Source of the DNA: Chryseobacterium paludis
Lineage (GTDB): Bacteria; Bacteroidota; Bacteroidia; Flavobacteriales; Weeksellaceae
Length of the DNA: 64,000 bases
Direction: 5' to 3'
Assembly (NCBI RefSeq): GCF_025403485.1
Contig: NZ_CP099966.1
Span: forward strand, 4,005,001-4,069,000
Both the position numbers and the translations under genes were made by a program. The notes under the pieces are model-generated. The model did no database searches. It was not told the DNA's origin and worked only from the letters and a program-made list of their open reading frames with translations. How positions within the stretch are numbered: the first letter of the stretch is position 1; each line of letters starts with the position of its first letter. Positions 35,121 through 43,202 of the stretch are shown one piece after another.

Positions 35121-35127
35121 TGATTTA

Positions 35128-36864
35128 TTATTGTTTTGATGTTGTAAATATAGTTGAATTCGATTTCGTATCAGGAGCTGAACCTGAATTCAAGTCGATA
35201 CCCATTCCCGCTTTTAGATGATCGTTGATCAATACTGGAAGCCTTCCCCAGATTTTTGTTTTTCCGAGTAAAGCATCTGCTGTTGCAATCATTGAATCAT
35301 CGTTGTTCTCATAAGAAACAAGAACAGTTGAAATCTTAGAAATATCAATGTCTTTTAGTGCATAAGCACTTCCAAATACATTTAATATGACTTTTTGATT
35401 TTTTGATAGATCGGTCAGAACTCTTTTTGATTCTGCTGAAATTTTATAAGGTTTGTAGGCAGTAGAATTATCTTTATGGAGACCCACAATTACCGTAGAA
35501 TTAGAAGGAATTGTATTAATTTCATTGGCTTTTTTAATAATTACATTAGAGCCTAACTGGTTGGCAAATGTTTGAAAAGGAGCTTCTTCCAATGGGACAT
35601 AGTAAATTTGTTTTCCGCTAAGTGGGAGCAGCTTTTGCTCATCTTTTAATAAAGTTAAAGCATTAGAATAAAGATTCTGAACTAAAACTTTGTGAGAATC
35701 ATTGTTAAGGTCATTATTTATATTCTCAGGATTTTTTGGACTGTATTTTTCCAGACCTAAATAATATTTTGTAAGTAATATTTTCTTTACACTTTCTTCT
35801 ACCCGGGATTGTGAAATTTCTCCATTATCAATAGCTTTCTGAATTAACTTTTTACCTTCAGATACACCCTGAGAAAAAAGCATAATATCATTTCCTGCTT
35901 TGAAGGCCAATTCATCTAATTCTCCAGGTTTGTACTTATTAGCTACAGCTCCCATATTTAAAGCATCAGTAATAATTAAGCCTTTAAATCCTAATTTTTC
36001 TTTTAATAATCCTGTAATAATATTTTTAGATACAGAAGCCGGAATTCCTTTTCCTGATTCTAGTGTTGGGACATATAAGTGGGCTACCATTACGCCTCCA
36101 ATTCCTTTATTCATTAATGCCCTGAAAGGGGCAAGTTCAACTGCATTAAGTCGGTCCAATTGATGTGAGACAACAGGCAGATCTAAATGAGAATCTGTAC
36201 TTGTGTCACCATGGCCAGGAAAATGTTTTATTGCGGCAAGTATATTGTTGTCCTGTAGTCCATTTGAATACGCTAATGCCGAATTGATAACATTGTCAAC
36301 CTCAGAGCCGAAACTTCTGTTTCCGATAATAGGATTGTTTGGATTCGTGTTAACATCTACTACAGGAGCAAAATCCCAGTTGATCCCCATTCTTTTACAA
36401 TCTGCAGCTATTTTAGCAGACATTTGATAAATAAGATTCTTATCCTGAATAGCGCCCAGGGTCATCGCCCACGGAAATTTATGAGCTGTCGCTATTCTTT
36501 GATAAAGACCCCATTCAGCATCCATTCCTATCATTAAAGGAACTTTAGACTTCTGCTGAAATTCATTGACGAGCGTAATTTCTCTTGCTGCATCATCCTG
36601 CATTAAAATCAATCCGCCGATTTTATCGTTGATTACAATATTTCTAACTTGGTTAATATGGCTTTCATCTTTATTAGTATAAAGGGCAACAATGAAAAGT
36701 TGTCCTAATTTTTCATCTTGAGAAAGAGAGCTGTACGTTTTATCAACCCATTGGTTCGCCTTACTTATATCTGCCTGAGAAATGCCCTTTGGCTGATACT
36801 GGGCAGTGATTTTTGAACTGATGAATAAGAATATGAAGAGAGAAGTGTAAACTATTTTGTTCAT
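35128..36864 (-). CDS. GH3 beta-N-acetylhexosaminidase-like protein, exported
   Basis: A 578-residue protein, start set at ATG 36864 because it gives a clean signal peptide (MNKIVYTSLFIFLFISSKITAQ); the upstream frame includes the promoter region. The TIM-barrel (about 40-340) has the NagZ-type block KHFPGHGDTSTDSH with H218 and D220, the His/Asp pair used as acid/base in this family, and D300 in IITDALNMGA as the nucleophile. The C-terminal half is a beta/alpha domain as in longer GH3 enzymes. It likely removes GlcNAc from wall fragments or glycans in the periplasm. It is cotranscribed with bshA (7-nt gap), a grouping also seen in other flavobacteria as far as I recall. Confidence 0.85.
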   Translation of the reverse strand: MNKIVYTSLFIFLFISSKITAQYQPKGISQADISKANQWVDKTYSSLSQDEKLGQLFIVALYTNKDESHINQVRNIVINDKIGGLILMQDDAAREITLVNEFQQKSKVPLMIGMDAEWGLYQRIATAHKFPWAMTLGAIQDKNLIYQMSAKIAADCKRMGINWDFAPVVDVNTNPNNPIIGNRSFGSEVDNVINSALAYSNGLQDNNILAAIKHFPGHGDTSTDSHLDLPVVSHQLDRLNAVELAPFRALMNKGIGGVMVAHLYVPTLESGKGIPASVSKNIITGLLKEKLGFKGLIITDALNMGAVANKYKPGELDELAFKAGNDIMLFSQGVSEGKKLIQKAIDNGEISQSRVEESVKKILLTKYYLGLEKYSPKNPENINNDLNNDSHKVLVQNLYSNALTLLKDEQKLLPLSGKQIYYVPLEEAPFQTFANQLGSNVIIKKANEINTIPSNSTVIVGLHKDNSTAYKPYKISAESKRVLTDLSKNQKVILNVFGSAYALKDIDISKISTVLVSYENNDDSMIATADALLGKTKIWGRLPVLINDHLKAGMGIDLNSGSAPDTKSNSTIFTTSKQ

Positions 36865-36880
36865 AACTTTAGAATAAGAA

Positions 36881-36888
36881 CAAAAATA
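36881..36888 (-). promoter_or_regulatory. -7 box of the GH3-bshA operon
   Basis: Minus-strand TATTTTTG is an exact TAnnTTTG match, placing transcription start roughly 10-12 nt before the ATG at 36864. No clear -33 TTG is seen. Confidence 0.5.
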
Positions 36889-36980
36889 CAATTAAAAAAA
36901 TCATCATAATGGATGTTTTTAAGTTTTTTGGTATATGTTTTGGATGTGCTTTATAAATAATAATTAAAACTTTTATAAAA

Positions 36981-37523
36981 ATGAAAAAATTTCTTCCAAT
37001 CCTCCTATTAGCTTTTGTCAGCTTATTTATTTTTAGCTGTGATAAAGATGATGATAATAACAATTTTGAAGATCATGATACGGTAGGTACAGCTTTTGAT
37101 ATTACGCCGACTTTCACGAGAACAAATGATAATTTATATCAGTATTCAGATGCATTTACCAATCCATTAGTACAATCTGATGTTGTTCTTATTTATTTGC
37201 AAACAGGTCTTACGAATAATAACTCTCCAATCTGGAGATTGCTTCCTTATACTTTCTTTACTAATAACAATGTTGCGGTAGATTATTCATTTGACTTCAG
37301 TAAGTTTGATATTGGTATTAACGTAAATTCTACATTGAATTTAAGCGCAAGTGGAAATTCAACGTATTACACGAATAAAAGATTTAGAGTGGTAATATTA
37401 CCTGCTAATACAGGATCTGCTAAAACAAGTAGTAAAGCTTCGGCTCCAGTGGATTACAATGATTACTATAGTGTAATTAAATATTACAATATTGATGAGT
37501 CTAAAATAAAGACTAAGAATTAG
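36981..37523 (+). CDS. Hypothetical lipoprotein
   Basis: A 180-residue lipoprotein: MKKFLPILLLAFVSLFIFSC with lipobox IFSC, then an acidic DKDDDNNNFEDHD linker characteristic of flavobacterial surface lipoproteins (a possible surface-export signal). The domain is beta-rich: TPTFTRTNDNLYQYSD, VLIYLQTGLTNNNSPIWRLL, VVILPANTGSAKTS. No family recognised. It is a monocistronic gene facing ribA across a bidirectional terminator. Confidence 0.75.
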   Translation: MKKFLPILLLAFVSLFIFSCDKDDDNNNFEDHDTVGTAFDITPTFTRTNDNLYQYSDAFTNPLVQSDVVLIYLQTGLTNNNSPIWRLLPYTFFTNNNVAVDYSFDFSKFDIGINVNSTLNLSASGNSTYYTNKRFRVVILPANTGSAKTSSKASAPVDYNDYYSVIKYYNIDESKIKTKN

Positions 37524-37553
37524 AATAATATCTTTTCAGTTTTTTATAATTAA

Positions 37554-37585
37554 AAAAGGCTTCGGAATTTATTCCGAAGCCTTTT
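37554..37585. terminator. Bidirectional terminator (lipoprotein / ribA operon)
   Basis: A perfect 15-bp stem, AAAAGGCTTCGGAAT (37554-37568) with ATTCCGAAGCCTTTT (37571-37585), 2-nt apparent loop, between convergent genes. Confidence 0.92.
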
Positions 37586-37594
37586 GTTTGTATC

Positions 37595-38191
37595 TTAATT
37601 ATCATTGTCATCCAGTAGATGACCAAAATAATCTTTTTTTGTCTGTAGGTAGCCTCTGCTAATGTCATTAGCAGGGATTTGTAAAGGAATCCTTGAGTTA
37701 AGGTGTATATTACTTTCTGTAACATATTTTACCTTTTCAGGATTATTCGTTAGGAGATTAATATCTTTTACCTCCAGGACATTTAAAATTTCAATGGCTA
37801 CATTGAAATTTCTGTCATCTGCGGGAAGGCCAAGCTGTAAATTGGCTTCTACAGTATCAAATCCTTTTTCCTGTAGAGAATAAGCCTTTAACTTATTAAT
37901 AATCCCAATATTTCTTCCTTCCTGACGAAGATAAATAATAATCCCCCCATTTTCATGGATATATTTCATTGCAGCATCTAATTGCTGCCCACATTCACAT
38001 TTTTTTGAATGGAACACTTCACCGGTAATACATTCTGAGTGGAAACGTACATTGACTGGTTTTGAAAAGTCTGTGTTTTCAGCGATGATTGCCATATGAG
38101 GCATCCAGTCATTTTCGTTTTCAGAGAAAGCGATCATTCGGAAAGTTCCATGTTCCGTAGGAACGTTTGCTTCCGCTTGAATTTTAATCAT
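37595..38191 (-). CDS. ribA: GTP cyclohydrolase II
   Basis: A 198-residue enzyme that opens the imidazole ring of GTP to start riboflavin synthesis. The zinc ligands C54, C65 and C67 are visible in HSECITGEVFHSKKCECG, the catalytic loop RQEGRNIGIINKLKAY follows, and TNNPEKV is the substrate-binding tail. It is a stand-alone RibA, not the RibBA fusion. It is the last gene of the tight DUF4292-envC-tatA-DUF4254-lipoprotein-ribA run, 18 nt after the previous gene. Confidence 0.95.
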   Translation of the reverse strand: MIKIQAEANVPTEHGTFRMIAFSENENDWMPHMAIIAENTDFSKPVNVRFHSECITGEVFHSKKCECGQQLDAAMKYIHENGGIIIYLRQEGRNIGIINKLKAYSLQEKGFDTVEANLQLGLPADDRNFNVAIEILNVLEVKDINLLTNNPEKVKYVTESNIHLNSRIPLQIPANDISRGYLQTKKDYFGHLLDDNDN

Positions 38192-38209
38192 TAATAAGGT
38201 AGTCGTTTT

Positions 38210-38668
38210 TTAATTTCCTTTTATAGCATCCTCGATCACAGAAATATTGGTTTTCAATCTTACCAGATATCTGTTGAGTATTTCGTCATCATCTTTTGGA
38301 AGGTTCTGTCTTAGTTTCTGAATTTTTTTATAAGATTTTTCAAAGCTTTTAACAGCTCTGTTCTTTCCTGCAACATTATTGGCATCTATTGCATATAAAT
38401 AATTCTGCAAGCTGTACTTCAGTGAAACTACTTCTTCGTTTACATTAATGTTTTTAAATTTAGGAAAGGTGGAAATTAAATTAGATATTTCAGAGGCATT
38501 TACATTTTCTTTGATATTAATGTCTATGCTTTTCTTGAGTCCTCTATCAGAATCTGAACCTTTTGCTTCACTATAAAAATTACTTGACAACGGAGAAAAA
38601 TTTAATTTTTCCGATGCACAAGAAGAAGTTAGTATAAACAGTATTCCAAAAAAAAATAATCTTTTCAT
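38210..38668 (-). CDS. Hypothetical lipoprotein
   Basis: A 152-residue lipoprotein, MKRLFFFGILFILTSSC with lipobox TSSC. The mature part is a charged alpha-helical domain: YSEAKGSDSDRGLKKSID, EISNLISTFPKFKNINVNEE, and a C-terminal coiled helix pair (KNRAVKSFEKSYKKIQKLRQ). No known family. It overlaps the DUF4254 gene by 4 nt (ATGA), so the two are translationally coupled and probably act together in the envelope. Confidence 0.75.
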   Translation of the reverse strand: MKRLFFFGILFILTSSCASEKLNFSPLSSNFYSEAKGSDSDRGLKKSIDINIKENVNASEISNLISTFPKFKNINVNEEVVSLKYSLQNYLYAIDANNVAGKNRAVKSFEKSYKKIQKLRQNLPKDDDEILNRYLVRLKTNISVIEDAIKGN

Positions 38669-39279
38669 TTTTGTTGCCCCTTTTGATAAAGGATTGGGTT
38701 AAGACTTTCATCGTTATACATTTTCATTTGTTTGTATACTTTCATCTTAACATCACCGTTTTCAATATCAGTAAGCAACTGATTAATAGAAGTTGATAGG
38801 TCTTCTTTCTGTATAAGAAGCACATCTAATTTTGCCTGGCAATTTAAACGATGCTCTTCAGAAGCAGATTCTCTATTCGCTTCTAGTGACATATGATAAA
38901 CCTTTAGTGCAAGTATTGATAATCTGTCTACAGCCCAAGCGGGTGTTTCTGTATTTATCTTTGCATGCGGTTTAGGAGTTATATTTTTAAATTTATTAAG
39001 AAACCAGCTGTCAATAAATTCCACTAAATCAGTTCTTTGCTGATTAGAAGCGTCTATTGTTCTCTTTAATTGAAGAGCTTCAACCGGATTAATATTTTCA
39101 TCTCTAATAATATCTTCCAAATGCCATTGAACGGTATCAATCCAGTTCTTTGCGTACAAAATTCGTTCCAAACTGTCTTTTTCGAAAGGATTATTAATTA
39201 GATTGTTAACGTCATCAAATACGTGGTAGTCTTCAATAGATTGATTGAAGACTTTCCATGCAGTCTCTGTGAAATTCAT
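38665..39279 (-). CDS. DUF4254 family protein
   Basis: A 204-residue helical protein. DUF4254 features are the N-terminal FTETAWKVFNQSIEDYH, the motif WIDTVQWHLEDIIRD, LKRTIDASNQQRTDLVE and PAWAVDRLSILALKVYHM. No signal peptide or transmembrane segment. Function unknown; it is regularly found in Bacteroidota near cell-envelope genes. It starts 15 nt after tatA and is coupled to the following lipoprotein gene. Confidence 0.85.
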   Translation of the reverse strand: MNFTETAWKVFNQSIEDYHVFDDVNNLINNPFEKDSLERILYAKNWIDTVQWHLEDIIRDENINPVEALQLKRTIDASNQQRTDLVEFIDSWFLNKFKNITPKPHAKINTETPAWAVDRLSILALKVYHMSLEANRESASEEHRLNCQAKLDVLLIQKEDLSTSINQLLTDIENGDVKMKVYKQMKMYNDESLNPILYQKGQQK

Positions 39280-39294
39280 TAATTCTGAAGAATT

Positions 39295-39504
39295 TTAGTT
39301 GCTAGATGGGTTATTTGTCGAAGAGTTTTTATTTTCAGTCGGATTTTTATCCTCCTCTTTTACTGCATCTTTAAATTCCTTGATACCTGATCCCACACCT
39401 CTCATTAATTCCGGAATTTTTTTACCTCCGAAAAGTAAAACAAGAAGGATTGCCACGATAAGGATATGTTGCCATGATAAGGCAAGTATTGTTAATGTTT
39501 CCAT
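39295..39504 (-). CDS. tatA: Twin-arginine translocase subunit TatA/E
   Basis: A 69-residue protein with the TatA plan: a short N-terminal transmembrane helix ([13 protein letters not shown]), the hinge [20 protein letters not shown] forming the amphipathic helix, and a charged tail ([13 protein letters not shown]). TatA oligomers form the channel for folded twin-arginine proteins. TatC is not in the window. It lies 30 nt after the EnvC-like gene. Confidence 0.93.
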   Translation of the reverse strand: METLTILALSWQHILIVAILLVLLFGGKKIPELMRGVGSGIKEFKDAVKEEDKNPTENKNSSTNNPSSN

Positions 39505-39534
39505 TTCTAAATTTTTTACAAAGTTAGTCTTTTT

Positions 39535-41094
39535 TTAATAAGAAACCCACCCTAATGGGTCGACTGGTGTACTGCCGTTCCATACCTGGAAATCAAGAGT
39601 ATAAGAGCCATCAAAATCCTGTCCTACAGTACCTACAATAGTACCTGCAGAGACCTGCTGTCCTTTAGAAACATTTACACCTCCTAAATTAGAATATATT
39701 GTAAAATAATTTCCATGTTTTATCATGACCGTTTTTGTACCGTCACTACTTGCGATAACTGAAGAAACGGTGCCTGGGAATACGGATTTAGCACGAGTGC
39801 CAGACGGAACGGAAATCTTAATTCCATTATTTTCTTCATCAATATTTTTAAAAACAGGATGAGGATGTCTACCGAAGCGATGGGTAACTTGGCCTTTATC
39901 AACCGGGAAGCCTAGCTTACCTCTGTTTTCAGCAAAATTATTTCCAGCGGCTGTAGAAACCCCAAAACTTGTCATAGCTTTAGATTCTGCAGCTTTTTTC
40001 TCATCATCTTTTCTCTTTTCCAATGCTGCCTCTGCAGCTTTTGCAGCTGTTAATTTATTGGTTGCTTCTCTTGCTCTTGCATTCGCTTCTGATGAAGCTT
40101 TCGCAGCCGCTATTTTTCTTGCTTCATCCTTTGCATTGGATTCTGCACGTGCAGCTTCTTCTGTTCGTTTTCTCTCTTCTTCCGCTCTTTTTGCAGCTAA
40201 TTCTGTAGCCTTTTTAGCTTCAGCTTCAGCTAATTTTCTTTCTCTTTCCAACGCTTCAGCTCTAGCTCTGTTTTCAGCTTCAATTCTTGCTTTCTCTCTT
40301 TCTGCAGCGATCTTGGCTAAACGTATTTTCTCTGCTTCAGCTTTTCTTCTTGCTTCTTCTTCAGCTTTGGCAATTCTGATCTCCTCAAGAATAATACTTC
40401 TGATCTGTCCTTCAAGTGCTTTTGATTGTACTTGTTTCTGTTTAAGCTCACCGGTTAATTTAGATTCATTTTTCTTAAATTCCTGAACAAGCTGTTCTTT
40501 CTGTGCACGTTCAACATTTATTGTTGTTAAATCTTTTTGTTGGTTAACCAAGAGGTGCTCTTTATCCACCACAGATTTTTGTCTCTGAGCAATTGTTTTT
40601 TTGATCTGAGTGGCGGCATCTGTAATTTCGGCTGCTTTTTTATCCTGATAATCGGAGTATTCTTTAAGATATTGGACTCTTCGAATTGCCTCGCCTAAAT
40701 TTTTGGCAGAAAGAATAAAGGTGACTTTATTTTGTACTCCTTTATTTTTATAGGCGTTTACCAAAACTTCAGCGTAATTCTTTCTTAAAACGGCTAGTTC
40801 TTTGTTCTGACGGTTGATTTCCAACTGACGCAGATAAATGTCGTCTTCTATAAATCTTTTTTCCTTTTGAGTATTAGAATAAACTTTTTCTCTTAAAGCC
40901 AGTTTTTTATTAATATTGGTAAGATATGCTATAGAAAGCTTGGATTCGTTTCTTGTTTTAGCTAGATCTGAATTTATTTGGGTGATTTGTTTTTTAAGTT
41001 CAGCATTTTGCTTCTGCAATTGTTCCTTGTTTTGTTGCCCATTGTGCAATCCGAACAATAAAATACCTATTAAAAAGCTAAATTTTTTAATCAT
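39535..41094 (-). CDS. envC: EnvC-like amidase activator with degenerate LytM domain
   Basis: A 519-residue protein: signal peptide (MIKKFSFLIGILLFGLHNG), long coiled-coil regions (about 20-230), an Ala/Lys/Arg/Glu-rich helical stretch (about 230-375), and a C-terminal M23/LytM domain (about 400-519). In the coiled coil, FILSAKNLGEAIRRVQYLKE is a hallmark of EnvC. In the LytM domain the normal HxxxD zinc pair is NNGIK, the usual HxH motif is LDFQV, and the HL after TIYSN is also altered, so the metal site is lost. This is the pattern of amidase activators such as EnvC, which switch on wall amidases during division, rather than of active endopeptidases. It overlaps the DUF4292 gene by 4 nt. 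Confidence 0.88.
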   Translation of the reverse strand: MIKKFSFLIGILLFGLHNGQQNKEQLQKQNAELKKQITQINSDLAKTRNESKLSIAYLTNINKKLALREKVYSNTQKEKRFIEDDIYLRQLEINRQNKELAVLRKNYAEVLVNAYKNKGVQNKVTFILSAKNLGEAIRRVQYLKEYSDYQDKKAAEITDAATQIKKTIAQRQKSVVDKEHLLVNQQKDLTTINVERAQKEQLVQEFKKNESKLTGELKQKQVQSKALEGQIRSIILEEIRIAKAEEEARRKAEAEKIRLAKIAAEREKARIEAENRARAEALERERKLAEAEAKKATELAAKRAEEERKRTEEAARAESNAKDEARKIAAAKASSEANARAREATNKLTAAKAAEAALEKRKDDEKKAAESKAMTSFGVSTAAGNNFAENRGKLGFPVDKGQVTHRFGRHPHPVFKNIDEENNGIKISVPSGTRAKSVFPGTVSSVIASSDGTKTVMIKHGNYFTIYSNLGGVNVSKGQQVSAGTIVGTVGQDFDGSYTLDFQVWNGSTPVDPLGWVSY

Positions 41095-41933
41095 TTAATT
41101 TCAATTTTCTTATAATTGGCTGGGACTGAATAGGCCGCCTCCATCTTCGAAAAATCAAATTTCGTATTTTCTAGTAAAATCTGACTTGTTTTTGAACCTT
41201 TTATAATTATTTTAACATTTTTTGGTAGACGAATTTCATTATATTCCCCCCAATTGCTATAAGAGATTTCTAGCTCATCCGGTGATAAGACATCCTTAAG
41301 ATGAACACTCAAAAGATCGTAATTTTCATCATACTGCAATGAAATTTTATATTCTCTGGTCTTTTCTTCTGTTACGATTTTCTGATTTACAGTCGATACC
41401 AGTTGATAGCCCTGAGCATTTTTTGTAAGATTGAATTGAGAATCATTAATTTTTATAAAAGTTCTACCCATTAATATTTTCTCCAAAGATTTATAATCGA
41501 TGAAATTAACGTTCAATAAATGATTGAGATATTCAAAATCAGAATCGATATATGATTTGCTGGTTCTGTCAAATCCTTTTACGCCTTCAGGTGTTGCTGT
41601 TCCTCTGGCAACATTAATAAACAATGCAGATAAATTCATCCACACTTTTTTATTATTTTCGATATAGATGGTCGCGTCAAGTGTCGGTACAAAACTTCCT
41701 GTCTCTACATTTACTTTACTGTTGATCTTAATCTGATCAAATTTTGGTGGGATCACTACATGTTCATAGAATGTAAATTTATCTCTTACAGGTTCATTTA
41801 CATCTTTTGGATTGTTGTTGTTTTCTATGACAATACTGTCTTTAGCATTGCTATTATTATTTTTAGCAACGTTCCGAGTTTTACAAGATGACAAAACGAG
41901 AAGTAATAAAAGTAATGGAACCCAATTTTTCAT
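41091..41933 (-). CDS. DUF4292 lipoprotein
   Basis: A 280-residue lipoprotein, MKNWVPLLLLLLVLSSC with lipobox LSSC. After an Asn/Asp-rich linker it has KFDQIKINSKVNVETGSFVP, NNKKVWMNLSALFINVARG and LPKNVKIIIKGSKTSQILLE, the DUF4292 pattern with an LolA/LppX-like beta-fold. These are outer-membrane-associated in Bacteroidota; the exact role is unknown. Its last 4 nt overlap the start of envC, and together they open the six-gene operon. Confidence 0.85.
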   Translation of the reverse strand: MKNWVPLLLLLLVLSSCKTRNVAKNNNSNAKDSIVIENNNNPKDVNEPVRDKFTFYEHVVIPPKFDQIKINSKVNVETGSFVPTLDATIYIENNKKVWMNLSALFINVARGTATPEGVKGFDRTSKSYIDSDFEYLNHLLNVNFIDYKSLEKILMGRTFIKINDSQFNLTKNAQGYQLVSTVNQKIVTEEKTREYKISLQYDENYDLLSVHLKDVLSPDELEISYSNWGEYNEIRLPKNVKIIIKGSKTSQILLENTKFDFSKMEAAYSVPANYKKIEIK

Positions 41934-41978
41934 GTATTTATCTTTTCGATTAAAATATTACTTTGCAATATTAACGCC

Positions 41979-42006
41979 AAACCACACAAAACATTTTGTG
42001 TGGTTT
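41979..42006 (-). terminator. Hairpin between the nucleotidyltransferase gene and the DUF4292 operon
   Basis: AAACCACACAAAA (41979-41991) is the exact reverse complement of 41994-42006, a 13-bp stem with a 2-nt loop. Only three T residues follow on the minus strand, so termination is likely but not certain. Confidence 0.6.
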
Positions 42007-42040
42007 GAATATATTTTTATTTATTAATGTCAGTTTTTAA

Positions 42041-43057
42041 CTATTTAGATAAAAAATCTAAAACAGAATAATCACCTAACGAAATTTCCCTTGCTACTCC
42101 GAAATACTGTGCCGAATTACCAATCATAGAATTTGATAGATTTCCGTGATTGATCTTTGTATTTTCCTGGATCAATGAATTTTCAATATTTGAATTTACA
42201 ATGACTGTATTATTTCCAAGTGAGACTCCAGGTCCTACTTTAGAATTGGAAATTTTTACATTTTCACCGATAAAACAAGGTTGAATAATTAAAGAATTTT
42301 CAATTACTGCGGAAGCAGGGTAGTGAGACATTTCTTCTCTCTCGTATTCAAGAATTTTACTGTTGGTTTCTACAGTTGCATTTTTATTTCCACAGTCCAT
42401 CCAGTCATTTACTTTACCAAGACTGAATTTACCTCCTTTTGCTCTTAAATTTTCTAGAGCCGTTGTCAATTGATATTCTCCACCATTTTTAATATCATTA
42501 TCCATGATATAATTGATTTCACTCATCAATTTTTCAGCACTGTTAAAATAATAAATACCAATAATTGCTAAATCTGAAACAAAAGTTGTAGGTTTTTCAA
42601 CAAAATCTGTGATAAAACCATAGTTATCTAATTTAACAACACCAAATGCTGAAGGATCTTCTACACTTTTCACCCAGATAACACCATCTGAATTTTTGTC
42701 CAATTGAAAATCTGCACGGAAAAGAGTATCTGCAAATGCAATAACGATATCTCCCTGCATTGAATCTTCTGCACACTTAATAGCATGGGCTGTCCCAAGA
42801 GGGTCGTTTTGATAATATATACTTCCTTTTGCGCCTAATTTTTCAGCAATCTGGATCAGGGATTTTTCAATTTCAGCACCAAAATCTCCGATAATAAAAG
42901 CTACCTCCTCGATGTCTTCACCGGCAACTTTAGCAATATCTTCTACCAATCTCTGTACGATAGGTTTTCCTGCAATAGGAATTAATGGTTTTGGAACGGT
43001 AAGTGTATGTGGACGTAATCTGGAACCACGTCCAGCCATTGGAACGATAATTTTCAT
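42041..43057 (-). CDS. Sugar-1-phosphate nucleotidyltransferase with left-handed beta-helix
   Basis: A 338-residue protein of the NDP-sugar pyrophosphorylase family. The N-terminal domain has MKIIVPMAGRGSRLRPHTLT followed by PKPLIPIAGKPI, the consensus nucleotide- and sugar-1-phosphate-binding loop. The GTAHAIKCAEDSM and FADTLF segments are the catalytic-metal region. From about residue 245 the sequence shows hexapeptide-like repeats (VIENSLIIQPCFIGENVKIS), the left-handed beta-helix of bifunctional or long-form enzymes. It may make dTDP-glucose or a similar precursor for polysaccharide. It precedes the flippase on the same strand, separated by 145 nt. Confidence 0.82.
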   Translation of the reverse strand: MKIIVPMAGRGSRLRPHTLTVPKPLIPIAGKPIVQRLVEDIAKVAGEDIEEVAFIIGDFGAEIEKSLIQIAEKLGAKGSIYYQNDPLGTAHAIKCAEDSMQGDIVIAFADTLFRADFQLDKNSDGVIWVKSVEDPSAFGVVKLDNYGFITDFVEKPTTFVSDLAIIGIYYFNSAEKLMSEINYIMDNDIKNGGEYQLTTALENLRAKGGKFSLGKVNDWMDCGNKNATVETNSKILEYEREEMSHYPASAVIENSLIIQPCFIGENVKISNSKVGPGVSLGNNTVIVNSNIENSLIQENTKINHGNLSNSMIGNSAQYFGVAREISLGDYSVLDFLSK

Positions 43058-43202
43058 AAATTATATTTGGATATTTTAGTTGTTTTTTATTTGATTTATG
43101 GTTTATAGGTAATAATAAAACCCAGTTAGATGCGTAATCGTATTATTTTTAAATATTCGTTTAATTTTTCAAATTCACTAGCATCAAAATAGAGACCAAA
43201 GT

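Noticed and set aside
40058..40486. A 142-residue Ala/Ser-rich plus-strand frame.
   Set aside because: It is antisense to the Ala/Lys/Arg/Glu-rich helical part of the EnvC-like gene, whose codon bias opens the other strand.
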